Below, piece after piece: positions 1 to 10,968 of a DNA stretch of 64,000 nucleotides. The notes under the pieces were generated by a model, which saw nothing but the letters and a program-made list of their open reading frames with translations, made no database searches and had not been told where the DNA came from. The stretch comes from Ligula intestinalis (Eukaryota; Platyhelminthes; Cestoda; Diphyllobothriidea; Diphyllobothriidae), in contig JAYGXS010000003.1 in assembly GCA_036362985.1 (NCBI GenBank), positions 38,520,495 to 38,584,494 of the forward strand, read 5' to 3'. The position numbers and the translations under genes were made by a program. How positions within the stretch are numbered: position 1 is the stretch's first letter; the number at the start of each line of letters is the position of its first letter.

Positions 1-3000
1 GCCCATAAAATCTGTGCAGTAAGAATGGCCTTGTAAGGATGTTTAAATTGAAGCTCCCTACAAAGGTGCACCAACCAAAGTTTTAACTCAGTGAACCGAG
101 CTCGAACTTGCGTGACATAAAATCTATGCAGACGCGAGCATGCTGCTAATTACATCCGCTGCGCACCAGAGAACTACTGTAGCCACAAGTCTAACACCGT
201 TAGACTAACGCTTCAGGGCGACTTCAAAGTCTCGAAATGTATTTTTCCTTCTGCACAGATGATTCCGAATTCGCTGACCAAGAACCTTTTCGCTTTTATA
301 AGATACTTGCATAACCAGTTCTTCGGTCTTATTTTTAATACGTTGCACTGGCCTGGTCATCATACTTTGCCCGCGAACTAAGTCTCTGGGGGCTAAATAC
401 CAATCAACGCCGTTTATCACCTTGCTGCATTATCCGTCAACTGCGCAATACTCTCGATGACGCAATTTCCCTGTTCTCCACTACAGGCATCTCAATGCCG
501 AGCTCATCTGAATGTGCTAGATAGTTCGTGGAATGGATAATACGGGTTCTGATTTATTGCTCCATAATAACCACAACCGTCTAGCTTATGAGTGAAAACA
601 CTACCGAATTTTATCCAGATGAGTAACTGGCATGCAATTGCTATTTTATAGCGGAAGGGGATTATTCGACGCAGGCAGACATTATCAAACCTAAATTTAT
701 GCATAGGGTTGAGGACGAACGTGAAAGCCAATAGCACAAACATGTTATCTGTGCTCATTCAGAACTGTATCACGCTTATTACATCCTAATCAAATTAAGG
801 GTTCAACAAGAGAGAGACTTACGCTTTATTTTGAAAAAATCATTCCAAAACTTTCAGCAAAAACATCCTCCAAAATGTATAAAATTAGGTGCACAAGCTT
901 ACAACACCGGAGAATCAACAGTTATCCATAATAGCCAATGACTGTAATTTTCGGCATCGTTGATAAATATTCTTGGAATATTCGGCAAATATGGGCCGAA
1001 TTGGGCCACCTTCAAAACGGCGCTAATGTCGTGACCTCCTACACTCATGACCTCATTGTAGTTCAACTAAGGTGTATAAATGGCGAAGTAGGCCAACCGA
1101 TGCGTACATAAGAACATTTATATACGAATGAAGGGGGGAAATTGTGGATCAATTTGTAAAGCCCTCCATCAAGCAAGCTCCATAACAGGTCACGACCCTT
1201 ACTAAAGTCATTAAATTCTGCGTATTTCACCATTCTTGCATTTATTTAATGCTTTCGGAAAAAATATTGGTTCAGTAAAGTCGTATAAGTTCCAAAGCTT
1301 CATTTATTTTACCTTTAATGACGATGGAGTTGGTTTTTGGTCAATCACTCGAGTCCCAAGCAGCGAAAATGTTGAAATGCTGATTTTATACAATAATATC
1401 GCATGAGAATAGCATTGAGACACCAACGTCGAGCGGACTGCTGAAGCCAACTCAGCCACTTCATCTTCAAATAATTTTTCTAAATAAGTCCTCCAAATTT
1501 GTTCATTTACCTTTGTGTATATCATAACTTTATGGAGTTGTAGCGACTTCGTATTCTGAGCCACGCTTTGCTCACATGCCTGTAGGACATGGCTCGCGTG
1601 TCTGGCTCTCGTGTCCACCAGCCCGTGCGCGCCAGACGTTGTCAAACTTCCGATCAAAGTCACGGAAGTGTTTGGTTCTGACTGGCCAACTACTTCTCAA
1701 GGCCAGTTCGCAAAGGACCTTAGTCTGGTGACTGCTTACGCTCAGAAACTCCCGGAGCCGGTGACCTTATGGTTGGTTGTAAACATCCGGACCCGGTGAC
1801 TACTTCCGCCGGAATGCGACTCTGGGCTCCGGCCCGCTCATGGCTGGACTGCAATCGTCCGGGAATCAACCTATTCCTTCTGCATTTAATTAAATTATCC
1901 GTAACACTCTGGCCTTTCACGCCTTATCTTATTTACTAGTTTATAACTGTTGGGATACGTTCTATCATCTATTAGCCGGCCGCACTACCTCGTATCCCAC
2001 AGAGGTAATGATGACTGTTGATAAGGAGTATACGGACTTTGGACAGGCTTCTCGCCTTCGCGTAAGTTTTATCAAAAGTAATAACTATTGCGATTACAAC
2101 CTGAGAGTTGTGATATATGTAGAGCGAGAACCTGTCAATCCGAGTCTGCAAAATTACCCACATGGATTACTTGCATCCACACCGGAACCTTGCTTCAAAA
2201 ATATCCGTGTTTGAAAATGCAGCGAAGCATGTGTGGAACGCTTGTTCGATCATTATAACTGTGTTCATCATTCGTTGGCTTCTTACGTTAAGGCAGCAAT
2301 TCAATAGATCGTACTTCTAGAGAAATAAAAAATTACAAATCAGCGGAAAAAAACAACTCCAAGGCTAAACTACAACAACGTCAACCCCGTCATCAGTCTC
2401 TGTAAACTATTGAGCTTGTTAGTAGGTAGTCTCTTTGGAATTCGGGGTCAAGCTAGGGTTAACGCATATACAAAGGAAACTGACAAGAATTCTTGTTACT
2501 TTAAATTTCTGTCACCTAGCAAAGACAGTAGGTAATCACCAGTTGACAAAAACGCGACTCGGTGGTTGCTTGCTCGATTTATATGGATGGGACTCTCTAA
2601 TGGTAGGTATAAATAAGAGCATGAAACGGGTTTCCGACCACGTAGTTTTTGACAGATCTCAGTTTTACACTTTTGGGTTATCAAATAGGTGATTTTCGGG
2701 GGATTTCACAGCATACTTCTGACTCCAACATTTCCTAGTCAGACCTTAGCGACTCGAAGCTAGCGGATAAGCGGCCCCGTGAGTAGCAGCAATAGAGGGC
2801 TTCGGAAAAAATATGACAAACAGGGAAAATAAGCCACAAGAGCAAAACGACATTTGAAACAGCCAGATAAATTTGCTATCTCTGGTAAGGTCAAGTGTCA
2901 GCTGAATAAACAATTTGGCTAAAAAATTTGGATTCGGATTTCCTTGTTCGCAAAAGCCTTCTCTGCTGTTTGGGTTCGACTCCCACTGAGGTCGCGAATG

Positions 3001-4420
3001 TTTCACAATGGGGTCAAACGAATCCCTATTTTCCGTTCAAATGAACCAAAACCTCCGCGGGCTGTTTGCATATTATCTAAACTAATTTTTCAAAGACTCC
3101 ATAGTTAAGTATTATGACCACGCAACCCCTATGTTATGCAACCATAAGCTGGAGGCCGAAGAGGACATGAATGAAAATGAACCAGGCATGAATATGCAAG
3201 GCTAAAACCAACTAAAAAGTCAATGACGAGGGTTTATTAACGGCTTTTGCTTGTTGTCCATACCAAAGACACTACGTACGTCATTTTACCATGACCACAT
3301 GGATACTGACTTGCTTGATAAACTTCCTGACAGAGCGAAACCCTACCAGAACAATTTTTGGTTCAGTGTACGCTAGAGCAAATTTAGCTTCAAAGATAAT
3401 TAGAATGGGAAGCGGGCCCGGTCAATTCCAATGTTCTAGCATAGGTATTCCTCACTAGAACATAGTGTCCGACAGTGTCATCTCGCTAACAGGCATGATC
3501 AGTAGCACCGACGGCTATATTACAGGGATTTTAACTTCAACAGTAAGAAGGAGTCACTGAAACTGACTCTCCATCTAGAGGGGATCAGGATATCTTGTCA
3601 GACAGCCAATAATTTTGGCGCATCGTGATAGATTCAAGACGCGTCCGATGTTCAATAGTGAGTACTGCACTAAGGCGTCATTGAAATGGATGCCGCCGTG
3701 TCGACCTTACTCCCTCTCCCTGCCCTCTCGCTAGCGATAATCCACGCTCGGAGCTCATAGGCCGTCTGAGGTAGGGATCGAACGCAAATAGCTGTACCAG
3801 CATGAAGTCCGGACTGAGGTGCACCGCCACACACAGCCAGATGGAGTGTTTGCTATGTTCGGCTGTCGAAAGGTAGCAAAGTTGACAACAGAAGGTTCCC
3901 CATATCAGAAGTCAGGGAAGACTGATAAGGGTGGACGGTGTTTGCTGTGAGAAATGGCCTACAAGAGTAGTTGGTACTTGTGGTCTCCTCAAACCAGCTG
4001 TTGTGTGTGTACCTGTGCTCACGCTATTATAGGAACCCCGGGACTTGTCCCTTGTTGCCTGCAGCCAATCAAGAAATGGCGCACACTGACTGGCCTCGAC
4101 CTCTCGTGGGCCTGAGGAAAAGAGGACAATGTGTGCGGCTCTGCGGCGCATAGACAAGGAGTGTGGGACGGACAGGAGTACGCTGGGTAGATTGTCACTC
4201 GCGAGCACGGAAGACTTGGCAGGCAAAAGCAAGAGGAGTCATTGAGAAGGAGAAAATTTGATCGCTGGGACAGCACTTGTATTCGTCGGACGTTTCTAAA
4301 TCCATCGTGGATTATTCATCCGAGACATGAGCAGAACGGAGTAGCAGAAAGCGGTAGCATATGCGCTGGAATTTTCAGCATTTATGGGATATAGTCATTA
4401 CCGCAAACGTATAACGATAA
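1..4420. other. No recognised gene
   Basis: Only short open frames occur, none with a domain I recognise or a convincing splice pattern. Two spots resemble a polymerase III B box: GGTTCGACTCC near 2966 on plus, and GTTCGATCCC near 3770 on minus. They may mark old tRNA-like SINE fragments, but no A box at the right spacing was seen. The rest looks like unique, AT-leaning intergenic DNA. Confidence 0.5.
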
Positions 4421-5205
4421 TTAACTATCATTGCCCTTTTGTGCGTTGACAACTTGTTTAACGACATTCGGGCTTTGACTGGCTGAACTTTCATCCCGCG
4501 CGGTGGACTCGGGCGTGATGATTCCTCGGCCATCTGGCTCTCCAATGTTGGCATAAGACGGCGCGGTGGCCTGTGCGTTCCCCAAATGGCGACTCACTTT
4601 GGCCAAACTGAGCATCATTACCGAATATGTTTTGGGTAACCCATTGCACTTGTTTATGGATTTGTGACCCGTGAACCATGGCTCAAGTATTTCTCGGCCT
4701 ACACGATTGTCCCCTCCTGTGAGAATTTCGGCCTCATCAAATTTTAATGTGTTGCTAGGTCCCGCCCAATAAGCCGCAATTTGAGAACTGGCATCGTTTT
4801 ACCACACTGCTGCTGTGTGCTCGGCAATTCGCGTCTTGAGAAGTCTACCAGTTCCCCCGACATAGTTTTTTTGTCTGCAACTGCACCAGATCCTGTAGAC
4901 GACTCCAGATGTTTCTTGCCGTGGCAGTGGGTCTTACGGTTTCGTTATCTCCCGCCATATGATTGCCTCCAGCCTGTGTGTGACTTCAGCTCCGAGTGGT
5001 GTGATAATGCGGCCGATGGCCTCCAAGTAGTTTCGGACGTACGGGATTGCTCGCCAAGTTTTGGGTTCGATGCGATTTTGTTGTCCGTCTCGTTTGCGCG
5101 GGTAGCCATTTTTTCTGAACACCCATCGAAGATATTGTGTCTCAGCAACTTTTTCTTCTGGCCCACCGCAGTGCGTCTCAACCCGATCCCTTTCAATGAC
5201 TTCCC
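4421..5205 (-). pseudogene. Penelope-like element, C-terminal (post-RT and GIY-YIG endonuclease) relic
   Basis: This is the decayed 3' part of a Penelope-like retroelement. Reading the minus strand, the region just after the reverse transcriptase is recognisable: FRKNGYP, then RAIPYVRNYLEAIGRIITPL and GAEVTHR (about 5122-4940). This is the 'IPYVRxxSEAIGRI' block that precedes the GIY-YIG endonuclease in the family. Frame changes and stops follow through the endonuclease (about 4930-4680). The tail then reads WVTQNIFGN and AKVSRHLGNAQ, followed by IGEPDGRGIITPESTARDE and NAQKGNDS, ending at a stop at 4421. No RT core was found upstream, so the copy is 5'-truncated. The 188-residue plus-strand open frame over 4781-5347 is its shadow. 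The assignment rests on remembered family motifs, not on an alignment. Confidence 0.75.
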
Positions 5206-6440
5206 CCTAATGATGGAAGTGGTGGTAAACAAAAACAGCCGCAATCAGGCCTCCAAGTGGTCCACCTTTCCATTTCCACCTCAGCAGCACGCGACAATTA
5301 TGCTTTATTTACAATTTTGGATGTTCACATGGGAACTTTTACACTAGTGCTCATTGTCAGAATATTTTTTGTTAGGAAGGTTATTCCCATAATTAAAAAG
5401 AATGAACTATGGTATTAAATTGAAGCCCCAACAACGCATAATTCGCGTCCGGTCTTCGCCTCTGAACTGCCACAGCCATGCCAGTGATCCTGAAAAATAC
5501 TTGCAAAAAATGCCTTCTTGGGGTCTGTTTTGCCTACTTCTCGCAGTCTGATAGATTTCTGAAACCGCCAGATTTTTTAATTCAATGCAATGTCATCTCC
5601 CCCCCCCCCCCAGCTGACACAGTGGCAAAACTCCCAGATAGTGGAAAATCAAACACCGAGTACACGCCCACTCGCGGCTGCTATCAAGTGCGCAAGCTAC
5701 AGTCATTGTCTATTGTAATCCAGGTCGATCATCTCCCTGCGGCTGACTCACTCATGACCACGATGTGTGTGTGTGGGGGTTCGACCATCGATTTCGATTA
5801 AGTCTACCAAGTACACCAACGGGTTGGTACAGAAGGTGACGGTCTCAGGGGTTAGATTTAAAGTGATAGAGGGCGTAGTTAGCGGCTCCACACTCTTCAC
5901 CTTCTCCCGGAGTCTCGAAGCCTAAACGGGGTCCGGCATGGGTGTTTTTATCAAATGAGAGCCAAAACACCGCCTAACTTAATCTTAACTGACTCTGCGC
6001 GGGTACTACTATAATATCTTCCCTCACTTACCCATAATAGGTGTGAAGATAGGCGCAAGGAGGCTACGCTGTAAGGACTCCCGCACTCACGCACCTCGAA
6101 CACCCGCCTCCTCGCGAATGCTTGTGCACCTGTCCCACTTTTAACTCCCCTTGCCCCATTCTCCACTTTCTCTCAAGGGAATACTCTAGTTCCTCCACCG
6201 GGCGTCTTACTTCTGCTCCCCCTACACGGAACTTGGCCTGAAGATCGCAACGGCAAAGATTTTCCCTATTAACTTCGATGATTCATTGCCTGCCTACTTT
6301 CCAATTAAGGCTACAGCAGCAGCAACGAACTCAGCAACAGTGGACATTCATGCAAAATTTAAGTCTAACATGACCCCAATTAAGCGGCTGTGGTAAGGGC
6401 TGTTTCTTTCCCAACCCCCCATCCACTCTCGATCCCTCTT
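5206..6440. other. No recognised gene; poly-C tract
   Basis: No supported gene. A run of eleven C at about 5599-5609 is a homopolymer that could be miscounted. The remaining open frames are short and featureless. Confidence 0.5.
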
Positions 6441-8204
6441 TTGCAAAGCATAAATTCAAATGATCCCCTTAAGTAACCACTCGCCTTTCCTCCTCCGCCC
6501 GTACAGGCATTTTTCTTCATTCCGCACATGAATTGCGCTGCAGGTTCCTTTGAAAGTACCCCAGCTAGTAATGTCGGCGTTGTTTAGCAGCCATCTCAGC
6601 GAGGTCGATCCCAGGAGTAAGCTGTAAATGAGCAAGAGAGGGACTGGACAGTGCGTCAGCCACCTCATTACGTGACCCACCGATGTGGCGGATGTCTGAG
6701 GTGAACTGCTAAATATAATCCAATTGGCGAAGCTCCCGGGCATTCAGCTTGTCAGAATGTGACGTCAAAGCATAGGCGAGGGGCTTGTGGTCAGGAAAGA
6801 CGGTGAAGTCTCGTCCTCCCAGAAAGTGCTGGAAATGTTTCACGGCTAGGTAAACGGCCAGGAGCTCCCATCCAAATGTGCTCTAGCGCGATTCCGCAGG
6901 TTTTAACTTTCTAGAGAAAAAGCTAAAGGTTGTGTCTGACCTGCAATATGCTCCTAAAGAGCCGCACCAACAGCGACATTGGAAGCATCAACCATGAGTG
7001 AGATGGGAGCATCAGGGACTGGGTGCGTCAGAAGGATGGCAACGGCTAGAGCAGCTTTGACCTTGTCAAAAGCAGCAAGGGCATCTGCGGATAACTCGAA
7101 CGAAAGGAGGTTCGTGAGTGGCAAAATAGTGTCAGCGCAGTTAGGGAGAAAGCGGCGATAAAAATTCACCATGTTCAAAAATCGCTGCAGTTGACGCTTG
7201 AAAGAAGGAGGCGGGAAATCACGGATGGCCGCAACTTTAGAAGGAAAAGGATGGATACCGTTGGCATCGACCAGATGTCCCAGAAACTCTAGAGGGGGAA
7301 CGCCAAAGACGCACGTGGACGGGTTGAGAACAACGCCAAATTGTTGAAGGCGGTCAAATACCATTGCAAGATGCTCCAAGTGGTCTTTAGTGGTGGAGCT
7401 GGCAACCAAGACGTCATCAATGTAGGCGAAGACAAAAGGGAGGCCACGAAGCACTCTTTCTACAAACCTCTGAAATGTCTGGGAAGCGTTGCGAAGTCCG
7501 AATGGCATTTGCAGGAACTCAAAGAGGCCAAAGAGGGTTGTCACGACTGTCTTTGAAGTATCCTTCGTGGCTATAGGAATTTGGTGGAAGGCCCGAACCA
7601 AATCTATCTTCGAAAACACGGATTTGCCGAATAGAGCACCGGCAAAGTCCTGAAGATGGGAAACGGGATAATGGTCCGAAATGGTGACATTTTTTAAACC
7701 CCTATAATCGCCACAGGGACGCCAGTCACCAGTGTCACCCTTTGGAACCATATGAAGCGGGGAAGCCCAAGGGCTGTCAGATTGGTGAATGATGCTTATC
7801 TGGAGCATGTGCTCGAACATGGCCTTGGCAGCGGTAAGTCATGCAGGCGCGAGATGGCGAGAGCAAGAGAAGACAGGAGGGCCAGTCGTCCGGATGTGAT
7901 GCACGACATCGTGCGGTGGTGTGGAAACAGTAAAAGGGGGTCGAGTAAGACTGGGATAACGTTCAAGAAACTGACGAAAAGGGCTATCCGGGTTTGGAAT
8001 GAGCACGGATAGACGATTGCAATCTGACGATGAAGGAAAACCTTCAACTGATAGAGAAGTAAGAAGATCATGGAGGTGAAGTTGCCTGCAGTCCACTAGA
8101 AGGTCGAAAGCAGCTAAAAAATCGGACCCAAGGATAGCGATCGGAATATCAGTGACCACCACACACCAGCACATAGCAGAGACCCTCGCCTTCACTGGCT
8201 TCAC
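6440..8204 (-). pseudogene. Ty3/gypsy retrotransposon pol relic (protease end, RT, RNase H)
   Basis: This is a Ty3/gypsy-class LTR retrotransposon polyprotein fragment. From 8204 downward it shows the end of the aspartic protease (IPIAILGSDFLAAFDLLVDC), a linker (PPHDVVHHIRTTGPPVFS), then reverse transcriptase. RT blocks are SPWASPLHMVPK, GDWRPCGDYR, VFSKIDLVRAFHQIP, MPFGLRNASQTFQRF and an intact catalytic YIDD at residues 133-136 of the 288-residue frame ending at 6954. The connection and RNase H follow (FLNMVNFYRRFLPNCAD, LMVDASNVAVGAAL, then FTSDIRHIGGSRNEVADAL in another frame near 6690). Breaks seen are a TGA at 7839-7841 inside the same frame (CGA expected), a TAG at 6954-6956 (CAG expected), a frameshift near 6910 and a further stop near 6712. 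No integrase or gag was identified and no flanking LTR pair was found. Confidence 0.88.
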
Positions 8205-8930
8205 TGCCCCCGTTCATTCAACCATCGCATGGAGGTACTAGGTATCATGCGCCTACACAACTCTGGCATTCGCCGCGATGTTGACACACCCAGCGCATTA
8301 TACACACTCACCACCAGCTCCAGCCCCACCCACCCACTCATCGCCTCGCTATCTCCAAGATAAGGATCCACCTTCAAGCACGTCGGGCACCTCAGGATAA
8401 GTGCACCCCCCATGTATGTAGGATACTGCTTTGCTGAACTTGCTTGCTAACCACCTACCTTATTGTACTTTATCATAACTTCTTCTGTACTGGCATTACT
8501 AAGTATGATTCTAGTACTAACATCAACAGTAGTTAGAATATTATTGCTATCAGCAATAACTTGGTTAAAGCTTTTAGAAAACATTAGTCTTGCTGTTGGC
8601 TACTTGTTTTCGTTTTGAGTACGATTTTTCGTCATGTTATTACTATTCCTAGTACTATTAGCTGCAGTCATAATAACAGCAGTCGTACTCTCAGCCTAGC
8701 TTTTAGCATCAACACAAACTCCTCCATCGAAAGCCTTTAGCACGGCCTGAAGCTCCTCTACTAAAAGGTAAGCTGTGCTTTCGGTCACTGTCTTTTATTT
8801 ATAGTTTTTCTTTCTCTCTTCTTTTTCTTCTTCAACTTTTCTCGCCCAACCTGCTATAAAACGCCAAATTTCAGCTTGTTTCCTTTTTAATTCTGCCACC
8901 TGACGTATTTACCACCATCACTCCAGTGTG
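8205..8930. other. No recognised gene
   Basis: The protease active-site DTG expected upstream of the gypsy relic on minus was not found here. The stretch 8450-8890 is AT-rich with pyrimidine-rich runs and no coding signal. Confidence 0.45.
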
Positions 8931-9075
8931 TGCGGTGTATGAAGTGGCTGATGAGTGTCGATAGTGCCTCACAGTCGATGACTGAATGGTTACCTCGGCT
9001 CTCAAGGCTGAAGGCCCTGGATAAGTTCAGAACTCTTCCCTCGCCTTCCTGAGATTTCAGGATTGTGTGCGTAAG

Positions 9076-9590
9076 CAACGCCACGCCTCAGCAAACCATG
9101 GGTTCTGCGGCCTGGTGTGCGCTGGCAGTTTTCTTGGATCTGATTCCCTGTCTTGTATGCGCATGCGATTCCGCTGAGTTTATGGGCCGTTTACATGGTT
9201 GTCCGGTAAAAGTATTTTATCTCCCTAATCCAGAGGAGTGAATCCGGGCTGGTGGCGCCTAACAACTTTGTGGGCGGCGTGATGGCGGTGTGGTGGTTGT
9301 CACGCCCTCGTCTGCGTAGTCGCAAGGGCCACCTGGGCAGTCGCTCCGCGCTTATCTTGCGAAACTGACTGTTCTGAGCGTGATGGCACACTTAGGGGCG
9401 GCCACGACCGCACCAGCCACCTGCACCCTTCCCCATCGCCGCTCTTTATGACTTTTGTCATGACATCGGGTGTGGTTGTGGGAGTGGTGTAGATCCTGCG
9501 AGTCTACTTTCACTATAATTAAGCTACAGTGCGGCGCGTTTGCCTTCAGCTTGTTGGAGCTCGTGGTGGACATGGTCGAAAACAACGGTC
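9076..9590. repeat. Dispersed repeat R, copy 1
   Basis: This 515-bp segment recurs in the same orientation at 10451-10968. It begins CAACGCCAC, contains CAGCAAACCATGG and GTACATGGTTGTCCGG-like blocks, and ends in GAGCTCGTGGTGGACAT followed by GTCGAAAA. Divergence between the copies is moderate, with small indels, so both are old. Stops in all frames argue against coding. It is probably a retroelement untranslated or LTR-proximal region, but I cannot name the family. Repeat-like sequence may extend upstream to about 8930. Confidence 0.75.
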
Positions 9591-9840
9591 AAACTATCAC
9601 TTAAGCTGTTCAATCGATTTGAACACGACAAAGGTGACCTCTAGATCTGAGTTTTTTATAATGCCCATCTTAATAACATTGTATCTGTGGTTTTGGGTGA
9701 CAAGTGCAAGCATTTGGCAGATTCGCAGATGTTTGAATTAATTTTACTAAGGTCTAAATTTGTTTTATTTGTTTGTTTTTAAAGAGGGTGTTCTTGCTTT
9801 AATCGTTGCTAGGCAGCATAGAAGTTAAGGCTAAAACGAT

Positions 9841-10275
9841 CAACCCTAACACCTACAATCTTCAAGGCCCAGTTTCCCTAGGAGATGGGAGAAGTCTTGG
9901 GAAGGCCAGAGTAGAAGGAAGAGTTTATTGTGTACACAATGGAACGGAGAATAGATGGAGAGAATGTTGAATCGCGAAGTAGTGCGTCCGTTCCCTATTC
10001 GGGTCGGCTCCGGAGTGACCAGTGCATCAGGAATCGCCGGCGAATGCTTTGTCCCGGGGACCACTGGGGCTGCTGATGTCTAGACTAGCGTGTGCGCACG
10101 ACCTTGAGATTGGCTAACGCTGGCTAGCCTGAGTGCGCGTTCTCGCTGAGGAGTGTGTGCGTGTCGGTCAAGGACAGTTAGCGCTTAGCCTAGCAGCGGG
10201 CGTGCAGGCAGGCTAAAGGCGCAATGCGTCAGCGATTGGTCTTGGGCTGCAAATGGCTGCAGCAAGGCCACTACA
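9841..10275 (-). repeat. LTR-like repeat, copy A
   Basis: Read on minus, this starts TGTAGTGGC at 10275 and ends near AGGTGTTAGGGTT at 9843. It matches 16045-16490 on plus along its whole length. The shared parts include CTGCAGCCATTTG, GCGCTAACTGTCCTTGACC, GCTAGCCAGCGTTAGCC, GCATTCGCCGGCGATTCCTG and GTGTACACAATAAACTCTTC. The internal AATAAA about 100 bases before the end is placed as an LTR R-region poly(A) signal would be. No primer-binding site or target duplication could be fixed, so 'LTR' is inference. It sits between repeat R copies 1 and 2. Confidence 0.7.
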
Positions 10276-10450
10276 GCAGCATTTGCTGGAGGGTAGTCTA
10301 GCTGGAATTTAGTAGTTCGAAGTAACTGACGTGGACCTGAATTCCGCGACTGGAACACCGAACTCTTCAGTAAGCCAGTTTGGATGCGTGGAAATGGACA
10401 TGGGTGGTCGAAACAAGACGGTCTTGGAACTTTTAATAGGTACTTTTTGG

Positions 10451-10968
10451 CAACGCCACCCTTCAGCAAACCATGGTCCCTGCGGCCTGGCGTGCGCTGG
10501 TAATTTTCTTGCATCAGATTATGTGCACCTGCGTTCCCGCTGAGTTTACAGGCCCTGTACATGGTTGTCCGGTTAATTGTATCTTCTCTCGCTGATCCAG
10601 AGGAGTGAATACCGGCTGGTTGCGCCTGGCGAATTTGCGGGCGGCGTGATAGCAGTGGTGGCTGTCACGCCCTTGTCTGTATAGTCACAAGGGCCACCCG
10701 GCCAGTCACTCCGTGCTTATCTCGCGTCAGCGACCGTTCTGGGCATAGTGGCAAGCTTTTAGGGACGACTTCAGTCGCATCAGCCACCTGCGCCCTTGCC
10801 CACCTCTGGCCTTCTCGACTTTTATCTTGACATCGGGTACAGCTGTGGGAGCGAGGGAGAGATTGGGGTAGATCCCGCGAGTCTACTTTCACTATAATTC
10901 AGCTACAGTGCGGCGCGTTTGCCTTCAGCCTATTGGAGCTCGTGGTGGACATTGTCGAAAAAGACGGT
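10451..10968. repeat. Dispersed repeat R, copy 2
   Basis: This is the direct-orientation partner of 9076-9590, starting CAACGCCACC and ending GTCGAAAAAGACGG. The copies start 1375 bases apart and bracket the LTR-like copy A. Unlike copy 1 it has an extra short insertion around 10855 (GAGCGAGGGAGAGATTG). Confidence 0.75.

Noticed and set aside
4781..5347. 188-residue plus-strand open frame
   Set aside because: It is antisense to the Penelope-like relic, whose minus-strand motifs explain the sequence. It has no signature of its own.
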